Positions 25,360 through 34,383 of a DNA stretch of 64,000 nt are shown piece after piece (position 1 is the first letter of the stretch; each line of letters begins with the position of its first letter). The stretch lies in NCBI RefSeq assembly GCF_000284375.1, contig NC_017249.1, positions 5,682,001-5,746,000 of the forward strand. Reading direction: 5' to 3'. The notes under the pieces were generated by a model. The model searched no databases, was not told the origin of the DNA, and worked only from the letters and a program-made list of their open reading frames with translations. Source of the stretch: Bradyrhizobium japonicum USDA 6. GTDB lineage: Bacteria; Pseudomonadota; Alphaproteobacteria; Rhizobiales; Xanthobacteraceae. The position numbers and the translations under genes are program-made.

Positions 25360-25971
25360 TTAGGCGGCGCGATTGCCGTACATGCTGGAGATGATCTTCC
25401 AGCAGGTCGAGTTGAAGCTGAGCAGAGCGCGGCCGGCCGTGAAGGGCGAGGCCGCGAGTTCAGCGAGCTCGGCCTCGGGCGTCTTGGCGAGATCGATCGT
25501 GCCGGTCGATTCGCCATGACGGAATTGCAGATTCGCCCCGAACTTCCTGGCGAGCGCCCGCATGGCGTGATTCTCGGCGCCGGTGGTGATGCGCAGGCGC
25601 TTGTAGCCTTTCCAGCGCGCTTCCGCGATCAGCCGGCTGAACAAGATGGTGCCGACGTTCTGGCGCCGTACCGAGGCTTCCACGCTGAAGGCGACCTCGG
25701 GCAGCGAATCGTCCTCCGGCGGATGCAGCTCGGCCGCACCGCGGATCACGCCGTCGACGATGTAGGCGACAATCACGGTGCCGTCCTCGGCGCAGCGGGC
25801 GGCGTAACGCTCGATGAAGCTGTCGTCGAGAAAGCCGTTGAAACGGTCGTGCCGGCTTGCTGAATCAAGCCGCAGGAGGTGATCGCGCAGAAGCGGCAAT
25901 TCTTCCTGCTGGCTCAAGGTCCGCACATAGCCCGGAACGGACTTCGTGCGGGTCGTGTCTTCAAGTACCAC
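25360..25971 (-). CDS. GNAT family N-acetyltransferase
   Basis: The 203-residue protein has the GNAT core: VAYIVDGVIRGAAELHP, VAFSVEASVRRQNVGTILFSRLIAEA (acetyl-CoA-binding arginine-rich turn, here RRQNVG), and GAENHAMRALARKFGA. GNAT enzymes move acetyl from acetyl-CoA to an amine; the acceptor is unknown. The GTG 25971 start is accepted for lack of an alternative. It runs convergent to the previous gene. Confidence 0.82.
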   Translation of the reverse strand: MVLEDTTRTKSVPGYVRTLSQQEELPLLRDHLLRLDSASRHDRFNGFLDDSFIERYAARCAEDGTVIVAYIVDGVIRGAAELHPPEDDSLPEVAFSVEASVRRQNVGTILFSRLIAEARWKGYKRLRITTGAENHAMRALARKFGANLQFRHGESTGTIDLAKTPEAELAELAASPFTAGRALLSFNSTCWKIISSMYGNRAA

Positions 25972-26121
25972 GTCAAAACTCCTCTTGGTGTCCCTCGAGG
26001 AGGCGTTCGAATCCCTAGGACCCCAATATTGTGCGACGCAGCATGTTTTTCAAGACGGGAACCTGCCCAAGTTTCAGGCATCAGAAGCGACCAATTCGTT
26101 AATAAAATCAAGCCCCCGTAG

Positions 26122-26523
26122 TCATACGAGGACCAGCTGAGTCTGGGTGACCACGGCAACCAGCTTGCCGTCCTCGGTCTCCAGCCGGGTGCTCCAGACC
26201 TGGGTCCGCCGTCCCCGATGGACCGGTGTAGCCGTGGCGATAACCGTGGTTCCCTCCTTCGCCCCGCCGATGAAGTTGGTCTTGCTCTCGAGCGTCGTGG
26301 TGCCCTTGGCATCCTCCGGCAGATTGATCACGGTCGCGGCCGCGCCGACGGAATCGGCGAGCGCCATCACCGCGCCGCCGTGGATGGTGTGGTGGAGCGT
26401 GCAAAGGTCGGGCCTGACCGTCATCCGTGCCACCACGCGATCCTTCTCGGCCTCGACGAATTCGACGCCCTTGAGCTCGGCAAACGGCATCTTCATCGCT
26501 TGAAGTTTCTCGAGCGGCGTCAT
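26122..26523 (-). CDS. PaaI-type hotdog thioesterase
   Basis: The 133-residue protein has the hotdog-fold pattern with HHTIHGGAVMALADSVG, where HGG and the following helix form the acyl-CoA site. KTNFIGGAKEGTTV and a C-terminal TQTQLVLV strand follow. It should hydrolyse acyl- or aryl-CoA thioesters in the cytoplasm. ATG 26523 follows a strong GGGAGGAG; an upstream GTG-type start is less likely. It is divergent from the cobalamin-binding protein gene. Confidence 0.85.
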   Translation of the reverse strand: MTPLEKLQAMKMPFAELKGVEFVEAEKDRVVARMTVRPDLCTLHHTIHGGAVMALADSVGAAATVINLPEDAKGTTTLESKTNFIGGAKEGTTVIATATPVHRGRRTQVWSTRLETEDGKLVAVVTQTQLVLV

Positions 26524-26642
26524 CGGATCTCCTCCCAATTCATTGTTGTTTCAGCGTGAATTGCTTCGGGCCGCAAAGCAATGACGTCCGAGGTAATGGC
26601 CCTGCTGACATCAGCGACGGCATTTGCGCATATGCTCTTCCC

Positions 26643-27431
26643 ATGCGCCACTTCCCGCCCCGCCGCATCGTCTGCCTGACCGAAGAAACGGTTGAAACGC
26701 TGTACCGGCTCGGCGAGCAGGACCGCATCGTCGGCGTCTCCGGCTACGCCGTCCGCCCGCCCCAGGTGCGGCGGGAGAAGCCGCGGGTGTCGGCCTTCGT
26801 CTCCGCGGACATTCCGAAGATCCTGGCGCTGGAACCGGAGCTGGTGCTGGCCTTCTCCGACCTCCAGGCCGGCATCGTCGCCGATCTCGTGCGCGCGGGC
26901 GTCGACGTTCATGTTTTCAATCAGCGCGACATCGCCGGGATTTTGGCGATGATCCGCACACTTGGTGCGCTGGTGGGCGCGGCTGAGCCCGCCGAGGCAC
27001 TCGCTCACGGCCTTGAACGGCGCCTCGCCGAGATAGCGGCGACACCTCGCCCCTCGGCGCGGCCAAAGGTCTATTTCGAGGAATGGGACGATCCGCTGAT
27101 CTCCGGCATCGGCTGGGTCTCCGAGTTGATCGAGATCGCCGGCGGTGAGGATGTGTTTCCGGAATTGCGACATCAGCAGGCAGCAAAGGATCGCATCGTC
27201 TCGGCGGAGGCGGTGCGCGAGGCAGCGCCCGACGTGATCCTTGCCTCCTGGTGCGGCAAGAAGGTCGTCCCTGCCCGCATCCGCGCGCGAGATTGCTGGA
27301 ACGAGATCCCCGCCGTGCGCGACGACCGCATCGTCGAGATCAAGTCGCCGATCATCTTGCAGCCGGGGCCGGCAGCGCTGACGGATGGGCTGGATGCGAT
27401 CGTGACGGCGTTGTGGGGTAGACCCAAATAG
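26643..27431 (+). CDS. Cobalamin-binding protein, BtuF-like, no signal peptide
   Basis: The 262-residue protein follows the type III periplasmic binding fold of BtuF: RIVCLTEETVETLYRLGEQDRIVGVSGYA near the start, KILALEPELVLAFSDLQ, and GGEDVFPELR in the C-terminal lobe. It starts MRHFPPRR and has no export signal, so it would stay in the cytoplasm unless the start is missed. No permease or ATPase is adjacent. Such lone cytosolic relatives exist in many bacteria; a corrinoid or metal-chelate sensor role is only a guess. Confidence 0.75.
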   Translation: MRHFPPRRIVCLTEETVETLYRLGEQDRIVGVSGYAVRPPQVRREKPRVSAFVSADIPKILALEPELVLAFSDLQAGIVADLVRAGVDVHVFNQRDIAGILAMIRTLGALVGAAEPAEALAHGLERRLAEIAATPRPSARPKVYFEEWDDPLISGIGWVSELIEIAGGEDVFPELRHQQAAKDRIVSAEAVREAAPDVILASWCGKKVVPARIRARDCWNEIPAVRDDRIVEIKSPIILQPGPAALTDGLDAIVTALWGRPK

Positions 27432-27491
27432 CTTGATCGCTGCCCTCGTGCCCCGGACGCCCTGCGCCGCGTCCCGGGCACGAGACCTTCT

Positions 27492-28694
27492 TCAGGTCAC
27501 CGCGTTCACGACTTGATATTCCGGCCGACGCCAGACCTCGCCCGCGATCACCTCCTCGATGATCTCGGCTGCTCGCATGATCTCGCTCTCCCCAATGTAG
27601 AGCGGTGTAATCCCGAACCGCATGATGTCAGGCGCGCGGAAATCGCCGATGAGGCCACGGGCGATCAAGGCTTGCATGGCGGCGTAGCCGCCCTCGAAGG
27701 CGAAGGAGACTTGTGAGCCGCGGCGCTCGTGCGCGCGCGGGGTGACGAGCTTGAGCTCCGGGCAGCGGCGTTCGACCTCGGCGATCAGGAGATCGCCAAG
27801 TGCCAGCGAACGCGCACGGACCTCACGAATGTCGACCCTGTCCCAGATGTCGAGCGAGGCCTCCAGCGCCGCCATTGCGAGCACCGGCGGGGTGCCGACG
27901 CGCATGCGCTCGACGCCGCCGGCCGCCGCGTAGCCAAGCTCGAACGCAAACGGCTTTGCGTGGCCCATCCAACCCGACAGCGCGGCGCGCGCGCCGTCGG
28001 CGTGGCGCGGCGCGACGTAGAGGAAGGCCGGCGCCCCGGGGCCGGCGTTGATGTATTTGTAGGTGCAGCCGGCAGCGAAATCGGCGCCGCAGCCAGCGAG
28101 ATCGACCGGCAGCGCGCCAGCCGAATGCGCGAGGTCCCAGACGGTGACGATGCCGAGCGCATGTGCTCTCGCCGTCAGCGTCGCCATGTCGTGGCGCCGG
28201 CCGGTGCGATAGTCGACCTCGGTGATGTAGAGGACCGCAATCTCCTCCGACAACGCGGCCTCGATCTCTTCCGGCGCCACCAGGCGCAATTGATGGCCGC
28301 GGCCGAGCGTCGCGATCAGGCCCTCGGCCATGTAGAGATCGGTCGGAAAGTTTCCGGTGTCCGATAGCACGACCTTGCGCGAGGCGTTCATGTTGAGCGC
28401 GGCGGCGAGAGCCTGGTAGACCTTGAGCGACAGCGTGTCTCCGACCATCACGGAGCCGGCTTCCGCACCGACCAATCGCGCGATGCGATCGCCGACATGG
28501 CGCGGCTGGGCATACCAGCCCGCACTGTTCCAGGCGCGGATCAGCTCGTTGCCCCACTCGGTCGTGATGACATTGCCGACGCGCTCGGCAACGCCCAGCG
28601 GCAGCGCGCCGAGCGAATTGCCGTCGAGATAGATCACGCCGTCAGGCAAATGGAACAAGGCCCTGGTGTCGTCATAGACGCGAAGCTTGGTCAT
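27492..28694 (-). CDS. kynU: Kynureninase
   Basis: The 400-residue PLP enzyme cleaves kynurenine to anthranilate and alanine. The PLP lysine is Lys213 in CTYKYINAGPG, and Asp187 in VWDLAHSAG should contact the pyridine nitrogen. Early blocks YLDGNSLGALP and NFPTDLYMAEG are diagnostic. ATG 28694 is chosen; a longer frame upstream overlaps the tryptophan dioxygenase gene. It is the last gene of the operon, eight bases after the tryptophan dioxygenase stop, so the two are surely co-transcribed. Confidence 0.95.
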   Translation of the reverse strand: MTKLRVYDDTRALFHLPDGVIYLDGNSLGALPLGVAERVGNVITTEWGNELIRAWNSAGWYAQPRHVGDRIARLVGAEAGSVMVGDTLSLKVYQALAAALNMNASRKVVLSDTGNFPTDLYMAEGLIATLGRGHQLRLVAPEEIEAALSEEIAVLYITEVDYRTGRRHDMATLTARAHALGIVTVWDLAHSAGALPVDLAGCGADFAAGCTYKYINAGPGAPAFLYVAPRHADGARAALSGWMGHAKPFAFELGYAAAGGVERMRVGTPPVLAMAALEASLDIWDRVDIREVRARSLALGDLLIAEVERRCPELKLVTPRAHERRGSQVSFAFEGGYAAMQALIARGLIGDFRAPDIMRFGITPLYIGESEIMRAAEIIEEVIAGEVWRRPEYQVVNAVT

Positions 28695-28702
28695 GGCGAT
28701 CT

Positions 28703-29542
28703 CTACAGAATCGTGCGGACGCGCCAGAGCTCGGGGAACAGCTCGACCTCCAGCATGCGTTTGAGATAGCTGACGCCGCCGGTGCCGCCGGTGCCTCGCT
28801 TGAAACCGATGACGCGCTCGACCGTCGTGACATGGTTGAAACGCCAGCGCCGGAAGTAGTCCTCGAAATCGACCAGCTTCTCGGCAAGCTCGTAGAGCAT
28901 CCAATGTGTCTCCGGCGCTTCATAGACGATACGCCAGGCCTGGAGCACGCCTTCGTTGAAGCTGTGGGTCTCGCGAACGTCGCGCGCCAGCACGGACGCG
29001 GGCATCTTGAGCCCGTTGCGGTCGGCGAGCCGCAGCACCTCGTCGTACAGGCTCGGCGTGGCAAGCTCGCCTTCGAGCAGCCTGGTCGTCTCCACATCGT
29101 GCGCGTGCGGCTTGAGCATGGCGTGGTTGCGGTTGCCGACCAGAAATTCGATCAGCCGGTACTGACGCGACTGGAAGCCCGAGGACTGGCCAAGCTGAGA
29201 GCGGAAACGCGTGTACTCGCTGGGCGTCATGGTGCGCAGTACGTCCCAGGCGCCGTTGAGCTGCTCGAAGATGCGCGACATCCGCGCCAGCATCTTCATC
29301 GCAGGCTGCACTTCGTCCCTGGCGATGGCGCGGCGCGCGGCGCTGAGCTCGTGGATGGCAAGCCGCATCCACAGCTCCGTGGTCTGATGCTGGATGATGA
29401 ACAGCATCTCGTCATGGGCTTCCGAGAGCGGATGCTGGGCGCCGAGGATCGCATCCAGCGCCAGATAGTCGCCGTAGGACATACGCCGGGCGAAATCGGT
29501 CTCGGCGCCTTCGCTCGTGGGATCGTAATCGCTGGACGTCAT
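28703..29542 (-). CDS. kynA: Tryptophan 2,3-dioxygenase
   Basis: The 279-residue heme enzyme opens the indole ring of tryptophan to N-formylkynurenine. Visible family marks are [13 protein letters not shown], the distal His52 in [29 protein letters not shown], and the proximal heme ligand His237 in [11 protein letters not shown]. Length is normal for the bacterial enzyme. It lies between the formamidase-like gene (34-base gap) and kynureninase (8-base gap). Confidence 0.96.
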   Translation of the reverse strand: MTSSDYDPTSEGAETDFARRMSYGDYLALDAILGAQHPLSEAHDEMLFIIQHQTTELWMRLAIHELSAARRAIARDEVQPAMKMLARMSRIFEQLNGAWDVLRTMTPSEYTRFRSQLGQSSGFQSRQYRLIEFLVGNRNHAMLKPHAHDVETTRLLEGELATPSLYDEVLRLADRNGLKMPASVLARDVRETHSFNEGVLQAWRIVYEAPETHWMLYELAEKLVDFEDYFRRWRFNHVTTVERVIGFKRGTGGTGGVSYLKRMLEVELFPELWRVRTIL

Positions 29543-29576
29543 GGCAGGCCCTTTCGATCGATCGATCCTCGCCGCG

Positions 29577-30386
29577 TCAGTCGAGGCCGATCAGCCGCGC
29601 GGTGATCGGGGACGACGGATCCTTCAGTCCGTCGATCACCGTAAAATGGTTGAGCCCGGGATCGACGACGAGGCGCGTCGGCACGTCGAAGCCAGTCCAG
29701 ACATTGGCGATCAGATCGGACTGACGCATGAACTCGGGCCGCTCGCCGCCGCCGACCCAGGCGGTGACCGGCGAATGTCCCCGCGGCAGGTGCAGCGCCG
29801 CGCTTTCAAGCGTCGCCTCCTCCATGGTCATGCGCAGCGTCTCGTTCATCTTCGTCTTGAGCAGCGGTCGCAGATCATGCAGCCCGCTGATCGAGAGCGT
29901 GCCGGCGATGCGGTTGTAGACGGCGGGCTCGAGCCGGCTGTCGTTGCACAGCATGCGCGTGACGAGATGGCCGCCCGCGGAATGGCCGGCGAGCCGGATC
30001 GGGCCGGAGACGAGCGAAGCCGCCTTGGCGATCGCGGCGGTGATCTCTGCGGTGATGTCGGAGATGCGGGCGGCCGGCGTCAGCGTGTAGCTCGGCAGCG
30101 CCACCGTCCAGCCGTGATGCCGCGCGCCTTCGGCAAGATCGGTCCAGGTCGACTTGTCGAAGCGCATCCAGTAGCCGCCGTGGACGAAGACGACGAGGCC
30201 CTTGCTGGCGCCGTCTGGCAGGATCAGGTCGAGATGCTGGCGCTCGCCCGGGCCGTAGGCGACGTCCGCGCGGAAGTCTTTCAGGCCGGCGCGGTAAGCC
30301 GCCGCCCGCTCCGCCCATTGGGCCGGCATCTTGTCCGAGCCCGGGATATGGGCCGAATTGGCATAAGCATCATCCCAATCGCGCAT
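29577..30386 (-). CDS. Alpha/beta hydrolase, probable kynurenine formamidase
   Basis: The 269-residue protein has the HGGYW oxyanion motif (69-73), the nucleophile Ser136 in GHSAG, and a His in LNHFTVID near 247. This is the arylformamidase-type hydrolase fold (as in the animal AFMID enzyme) rather than the metal-dependent KynB fold. First place in an operon with tryptophan dioxygenase and kynureninase makes N-formylkynurenine the likely substrate. ATG 30386 follows GGGAG. Confidence 0.85.
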   Translation of the reverse strand: MRDWDDAYANSAHIPGSDKMPAQWAERAAAYRAGLKDFRADVAYGPGERQHLDLILPDGASKGLVVFVHGGYWMRFDKSTWTDLAEGARHHGWTVALPSYTLTPAARISDITAEITAAIAKAASLVSGPIRLAGHSAGGHLVTRMLCNDSRLEPAVYNRIAGTLSISGLHDLRPLLKTKMNETLRMTMEEATLESAALHLPRGHSPVTAWVGGGERPEFMRQSDLIANVWTGFDVPTRLVVDPGLNHFTVIDGLKDPSSPITARLIGLD

Positions 30387-30459
30387 CGTAACTCCCTCGG
30401 CGGACTCAGGGCCTTGCGAACAGGCGCCAGTCTGCCACCGGTGACGGCGGCATCCTAGT

Positions 30460-30478
30460 CTTTATTTTAAGCTTAAAG
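30460..30478. promoter_or_regulatory. AT-rich palindrome upstream of the kynurenine operon
   Basis: TTTAAGCTTAAA (30466-30477) is a perfect 12-base palindrome within CTTTATTTTAAGCTTAAAG, in otherwise GC-rich DNA. It lies about 75-90 bases upstream of the first gene. Its shape suits an Lrp/AsnC-type operator such as the KynR sites known for kyn operons of other proteobacteria, but no kynR gene is beside it. Confidence 0.5.
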
Positions 30479-30529
30479 TATCTGGACGCGCCGGTGTTTC
30501 GGGCAGCAGTCGGCCCAATCCCAGAGGCC

Positions 30530-30621
30530 GTAGGGTGGGCAAAGCGAAGCGTGCCCACCCTTTCGTGCGGGATTGAGGGAAGATGGTGGGCACGGCGCAA
30601 AAGCGCCTTTACCCACCCTAC
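30530..30621. repeat. Intergenic inverted-repeat element, GTAGGGTGGGC type
   Basis: The outer arms GTAGGGTGGGCAAAGCG and CGCCTTTACCCACCCTAC face each other, with further inner complementarity (GTGCCCACC and GGTGGGCAC). This is a REP-like element frequent in Bradyrhizobium intergenic DNA. Confidence 0.8.
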
Positions 30622-30634
30622 CGAACTATCCACG

Positions 30635-30720
30635 CGTCATTGCGAGCGTAGCGAAGCAATCCAATCCGCCTCCACGGCGGCAGTCTGGATTGCTTCGTCG
30701 CTTCGCTCCTCGCAATGACG
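30635..30720. repeat. Intergenic inverted-repeat element, CGTCATTGCGAG type
   Basis: The arms CGTCATTGCGAGCG-AGCGAAGCAATCCA and the reverse complement TGGATTGCTTCG...CGCAATGACG enclose a short GC-rich loop. The same family recurs at 46330-46409. It is widespread in Bradyrhizobium. Confidence 0.85.
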
Positions 30721-30730
30721 GCAGAGAGGC

Positions 30731-32008
30731 CTACACCTTTTCCACCCCGCACCAATCCGCGATGAACAGGGCCATCGCCTTGGTCGACTTCTTCAGCGAC
30801 TCCAGGTCGACGAATTCGTTGAAGCCGTGCATCTCACCGCCGCTCGCGCCGAAGCAGAGGCTCGGGATACCGTGATTGAGACCGTAGAAGCGGGTGTCTG
30901 TCAGCGCGGTGAAGACGAGGTCCTGGATTTCGCCGCCATAGACGGTGTTGAACGCCTTGCCGAACGCGGCCTCGGGCGCCGCGGCGTCGGTCAGTTCATA
31001 CCCCTCCGACAGGAAGCCCGACCATTCGACCTCCGGCGGATTGTTGGCGAGGAAGCGGTGGTCGCGCGCGGCAGCCGCAACGCAGGCCATGATCTCCTTC
31101 TGGTGATCGGCGATCGACCAGCCCGGCAGGACCGCGATACGGCAATCGACGTCACACCAGGCCGGCACGCTGGAGGCCCAGTCGCCGCCCTTGATGATGC
31201 CGGGGTTGAAGTTGATGGGATGGTTCAGCGTCTTGAAATGCCGATCGGCTTTCGCGCGCTCGTTCCACTCGATCTCTAGTTTCTGCAGCGCCTGGATCAA
31301 ATGATAGGCCGCCATGATTGCGTTGGCGCCGGAGCCGGCGAAGGCAACGTGGGTCGGATGGCCCTTCACGCGGAGGCGAAACCAGATCACGCCGACCTGC
31401 GAGCGCACCATCTTGCCGCCGGTCGGCTCCGGGATGAAGCAGGCGTCGGCACGATAGCCGCGCTGCAATGTCGAGAGCGCGCCGACGCCGGTGCTCTCCT
31501 CCTCGATCACGGACTGGAAGTGGATCCGCGCCGTCGGCCTGAAACCCGCCGCCTTGATCGCATCCAGCGCGTAGAGCGCGCCGATCGTGCCCGACTTCAT
31601 GTCGCAGGCGCCGCGGCCGAACATCTTGCCGTCCTTGATGACGGGCGAGAATGGCGGCGTGTCCCACAGTTCCAGCGGCCCCGCGGGCACCACGTCGCAA
31701 TGCCCCTGGAGGATCAGCGATTTGCCGCCATTGGTTTGCGGACGGTAGGTGCCCACCACCGTGCGCGCCTTGGAGAAATCGTGCTCGATCGGGCCGAAGC
31801 CGCGCAGGTCCTTGAGATCATCGACATCGATGTGCCAGTCGTCGACCTCGTAGCCGCGCGCGCGCAGGAGATCGCCGATCATGTCCTGGCACGGCCCCTC
31901 CGCCCCGCGGGTCGACGGGATCGCGACGAAATCGCTTGTGGTCGCAAGCTGGGCTTCGAAGCCGGCATCGACGGCGTCAAGAATCCTCTGCTGCGTTTCG
32001 GCATTCAT
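30731..32008 (-). CDS. ArgE/DapE-type M20 deacylase
   Basis: The 425-residue protein has the M20 metallopeptidase layout. LILQGHCDVVP carries the first zinc His and the catalytic Asp, GRGACDMKSG carries the bridging Asp, and VIEEESTG carries the catalytic Glu pair. A late His in GGEMHGFNE is the last ligand. The inserted dimerisation domain (HPTHVAFAGSGANAI) is normal. It should remove an acyl group from an amino acid derivative; substrate not assigned. ATG 32008 is preferred over 32029 by fit to the domain start. Confidence 0.9.
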   Translation of the reverse strand: MNAETQQRILDAVDAGFEAQLATTSDFVAIPSTRGAEGPCQDMIGDLLRARGYEVDDWHIDVDDLKDLRGFGPIEHDFSKARTVVGTYRPQTNGGKSLILQGHCDVVPAGPLELWDTPPFSPVIKDGKMFGRGACDMKSGTIGALYALDAIKAAGFRPTARIHFQSVIEEESTGVGALSTLQRGYRADACFIPEPTGGKMVRSQVGVIWFRLRVKGHPTHVAFAGSGANAIMAAYHLIQALQKLEIEWNERAKADRHFKTLNHPINFNPGIIKGGDWASSVPAWCDVDCRIAVLPGWSIADHQKEIMACVAAAARDHRFLANNPPEVEWSGFLSEGYELTDAAAPEAAFGKAFNTVYGGEIQDLVFTALTDTRFYGLNHGIPSLCFGASGGEMHGFNEFVDLESLKKSTKAMALFIADWCGVEKV

Positions 32009-32060
32009 CAGGCAACTCCAAGCATCCAATTGGTCAATTGTGCGCGCAAGCTAGCCGATT

Positions 32061-32786
32061 TCAGCCGTTCGGGTACTCCACAAAATAAGCATCCCGCAAT
32101 GCATCTTCGAGCAGCCGGCCTTCCGAATAGCCATTCAGCGTCGCAGGCCGGGTTACGCCATCCAGCAGGCGCGGGCACGGCTCCGGCGCGCCGAGCACGG
32201 TACGGACCGGAATGCGCTCGGCATAGATCGGCAATTCGTAGTCCTCGTCATCGTCAGCCACACCCTTGGCGCGGACTTTGGCCGAGGCCTCCTCGATCTC
32301 CATCGCGATGAAGGACGTGGCCTTGATCTCCTGCGCGCTGCTCTGACGCAGGCTCGCGGTGCGGTCCGGGAAGAAGCGATCGACCATGGCGATCACCGCC
32401 CGCTCCTTCTCCTCGGGGTCGGTGACGAGATAGGCGGTGCCGAACGCCATCACCGCGCGGTAGTCGGCGGAATGGTTGAAGCCGCAACGCGCCAGCACGA
32501 GGCTGTCGAGATGGGCAACCGTGAGGCAGACGCGCTCGCCCCTGGTCTGGCTGCGCAGCATGCGACTCGCGCTCGAGCCGTGCCAATAGAGTTTTGTCCC
32601 TTCGCGCCAGAAGAAAGTCGGCGTGCAATAGGGCTGGCCGTCGATCACGTAGGAGACGTGGCAGAGCATCGAGGAATCCAGGATGCGGTGAACCGTCTCG
32701 TGATCGTAGAAGCCGCGGTCGTGACGGCGCTTGACCTGGTTGCGCGCTGACGTCGGATAGGAATTCTGGCTTTCAGTCTGGCTCAC
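32061..32786 (-). CDS. Pyridoxamine 5'-phosphate oxidase-like flavin-binding protein
   Basis: The 241-residue protein has a split-barrel FMN-binding fold: HVSYVIDGQPYCTPTFFWREG, LYWHGSSASRMLRS and VCLTVAHLDSLVLARC. This is the pattern of the pyridoxamine-oxidase-related group that includes nitroimidazole-resistance (NimA-like) proteins. GTG 32786 follows CAGGAG. It is divergent from a MocR/PdxR-type regulator, a common arrangement in which the regulator controls the neighbour. Confidence 0.82.
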   Translation of the reverse strand: MSQTESQNSYPTSARNQVKRRHDRGFYDHETVHRILDSSMLCHVSYVIDGQPYCTPTFFWREGTKLYWHGSSASRMLRSQTRGERVCLTVAHLDSLVLARCGFNHSADYRAVMAFGTAYLVTDPEEKERAVIAMVDRFFPDRTASLRQSSAQEIKATSFIAMEIEEASAKVRAKGVADDDEDYELPIYAERIPVRTVLGAPEPCPRLLDGVTRPATLNGYSEGRLLEDALRDAYFVEYPNG

Positions 32787-32804
32787 GGCCGCTCCTGTCG
32801 GGCT

Positions 32805-32862
32805 TGGAACAATTCCAGGAGAGTTGTAGCCGCGGATTTGGTCTGCGATAGTGCCAATTCCA
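32805..32862. promoter_or_regulatory. Candidate MocR operator in the divergent region
   Basis: TGGAACAATTCCA (32805-32817) is an inverted repeat. CAATTCCA occurs there (32810-32817) and again at 32855-32862 as a direct repeat 45 bases away. MocR regulators often bind direct repeats in divergent promoters, so both copies are plausible half-sites. The second overlaps the start codon at 32862. Confidence 0.4.
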
Positions 32863-34334
32863 TGCGAAAAATTCCGACCAATTTTGTCCCCTCGCCGGCC
32901 AAGGCCGAACTGCCGCTCGACCTGACCGGCCCGCATATCACCGCGGGCGCGTCATCGGCGCACCGGCTGTACCAGGCGTTGTGCGACATGATCGTCTCCG
33001 GCCTCGTCAAACCCGGCGAACCGCTGCCACCGTCGCGGACGCTGGCGAAGCAGACCGGCTTCCGCCGCAACGCCGTCGTCACTGCCTATGAACGGCTGAT
33101 CGCCGACGGCTTTGCCGACGCGACCGTCGGCTCCGGCACTTTCGTCGCCGCGCGCATTCCGGCGCCCGCGGCCGAGCCGAAGAAGCCGAAGGCCATGGTC
33201 GAAGCACCGCGGCAGGGCGCGTTCTCGCTCGGCTGCACCCATATCGACGAGCGCGCGGTGCAGCGCTTCCGTGCCTTCGTCGGACGGCGCATGCGCGCGT
33301 TCGGGCCCGAGCATCTGCACTACGGCGATCCGCGCGGCAGCCGCGAGCTGCGCGCAGCGATCGCCGATCATCTGCTGTCGGCGCGTGGCCTGCGCTGCGA
33401 CCCCGATCAGATCATGCTGACATCGGGTACGCTGCACGCGTTGCGCATCGTGCTGAGCGCGATCCTGAAGTCCAACGACCAGGTCTGGTGCGAGGACCCG
33501 GGCTACCCCGCCGCGCGAAAAACCATTTCGCATTGCGGTTATCGCGCCGTGCCCGTTCCCGTCGACGAGCACGGGATACGTGTCGCTAAAGGCCGCACCG
33601 CCGCTTCGTCCGCACGCGCGGCCTATGTGACGCCGTCGCACCAGTTTCCGCTGGGCGTGCAGATGTCGATGCCGCGACGGCTGGAGCTGCTGGATTGGGC
33701 GAGGCGAGCCGGCGCCTTCGTGCTGGAGGACGATTACGACAGCGAGTTCCGCTATGACGGCGCGCCGTTGATGTCGCTTGCCGGCATCGATCATCTCCAG
33801 CGCGTGATCTACATGGGCACGTTCGCCAAGACGCTGTTTCCGGGCCTGCGCATCGGCTATTGCGCGCTGCCCGAACGGCTGATCGCGGACGTCACGGCCG
33901 CGCGCGCCGCGCTCGACCGCTTTCCCGGCACGCTGATGGAGGGCGCGGTGGCCGACATGCTCAATTCCGGCGCGTTCGCCGCCAACCTGAAGCGCGTGCG
34001 CAAGCTTTATCGCGAGGCGCGCGATGCGCTGGCTGAGACCCTGGAGGCAGCATCCGACGGTGCGCTATCGGTACCGGTGCCGTCGCAAGGGCTGCACCTC
34101 GTCGCCCGGTTCGATCCGTCGGTCGAACTTGCAGTCGCGGCGCAGGCGAAGCAGGCCGCGGGCGCGGAAGGCTGGCTGCTGGCCGACACCTATTCGCGCG
34201 CGCGTCCCCTGCCCGGGTTCGTGCTGGGATTTTCCGGCCACGCGGTTCCGCAACTCGTGGCCTCCGCCGAACGACTCGCGCTGGAGTCGCGCGGCGCCTT
34301 GCGCGCAAGGAGCAAATCGGCCCGGCGGGCGTGA
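32862..34334 (+). CDS. MocR/PdxR-family regulator (GntR plus aminotransferase domains)
   Basis: The 490-residue protein starts with a GntR winged helix (about 30-105: LYQALCDMIVSGLVKPGEPLPPSRTLA, then GFRRNAVVTAYERL). An aminotransferase class I-like domain that binds PLP as a ligand follows: HYGDPRGSRELRAAIADHL, CEDPGYPAARK, EDDYDSEFRY, and the PLP lysine of GTFAKTLFPGLRIGY. Such regulators sense PLP, amino acids or related amines. ATG 32862 is preferred over 32838. Divergent from the flavin-binding protein gene. Confidence 0.92.
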   Translation: MRKIPTNFVPSPAKAELPLDLTGPHITAGASSAHRLYQALCDMIVSGLVKPGEPLPPSRTLAKQTGFRRNAVVTAYERLIADGFADATVGSGTFVAARIPAPAAEPKKPKAMVEAPRQGAFSLGCTHIDERAVQRFRAFVGRRMRAFGPEHLHYGDPRGSRELRAAIADHLLSARGLRCDPDQIMLTSGTLHALRIVLSAILKSNDQVWCEDPGYPAARKTISHCGYRAVPVPVDEHGIRVAKGRTAASSARAAYVTPSHQFPLGVQMSMPRRLELLDWARRAGAFVLEDDYDSEFRYDGAPLMSLAGIDHLQRVIYMGTFAKTLFPGLRIGYCALPERLIADVTAARAALDRFPGTLMEGAVADMLNSGAFAANLKRVRKLYREARDALAETLEAASDGALSVPVPSQGLHLVARFDPSVELAVAAQAKQAAGAEGWLLADTYSRARPLPGFVLGFSGHAVPQLVASAERLALESRGALRARSKSARRA

Positions 34335-34383
34335 CGAACGTTCACTATGAGAATCGCCTGCCGCTCCCTACATTGCGGCATCG

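Noticed and set aside
30530..30720. Possible CRISPR or tRNA-like structure from repeated arms
   Set aside because: The arms are single inverted repeats of two different families, not regularly spaced direct repeats, and no tRNA cloverleaf or CCA end is present.
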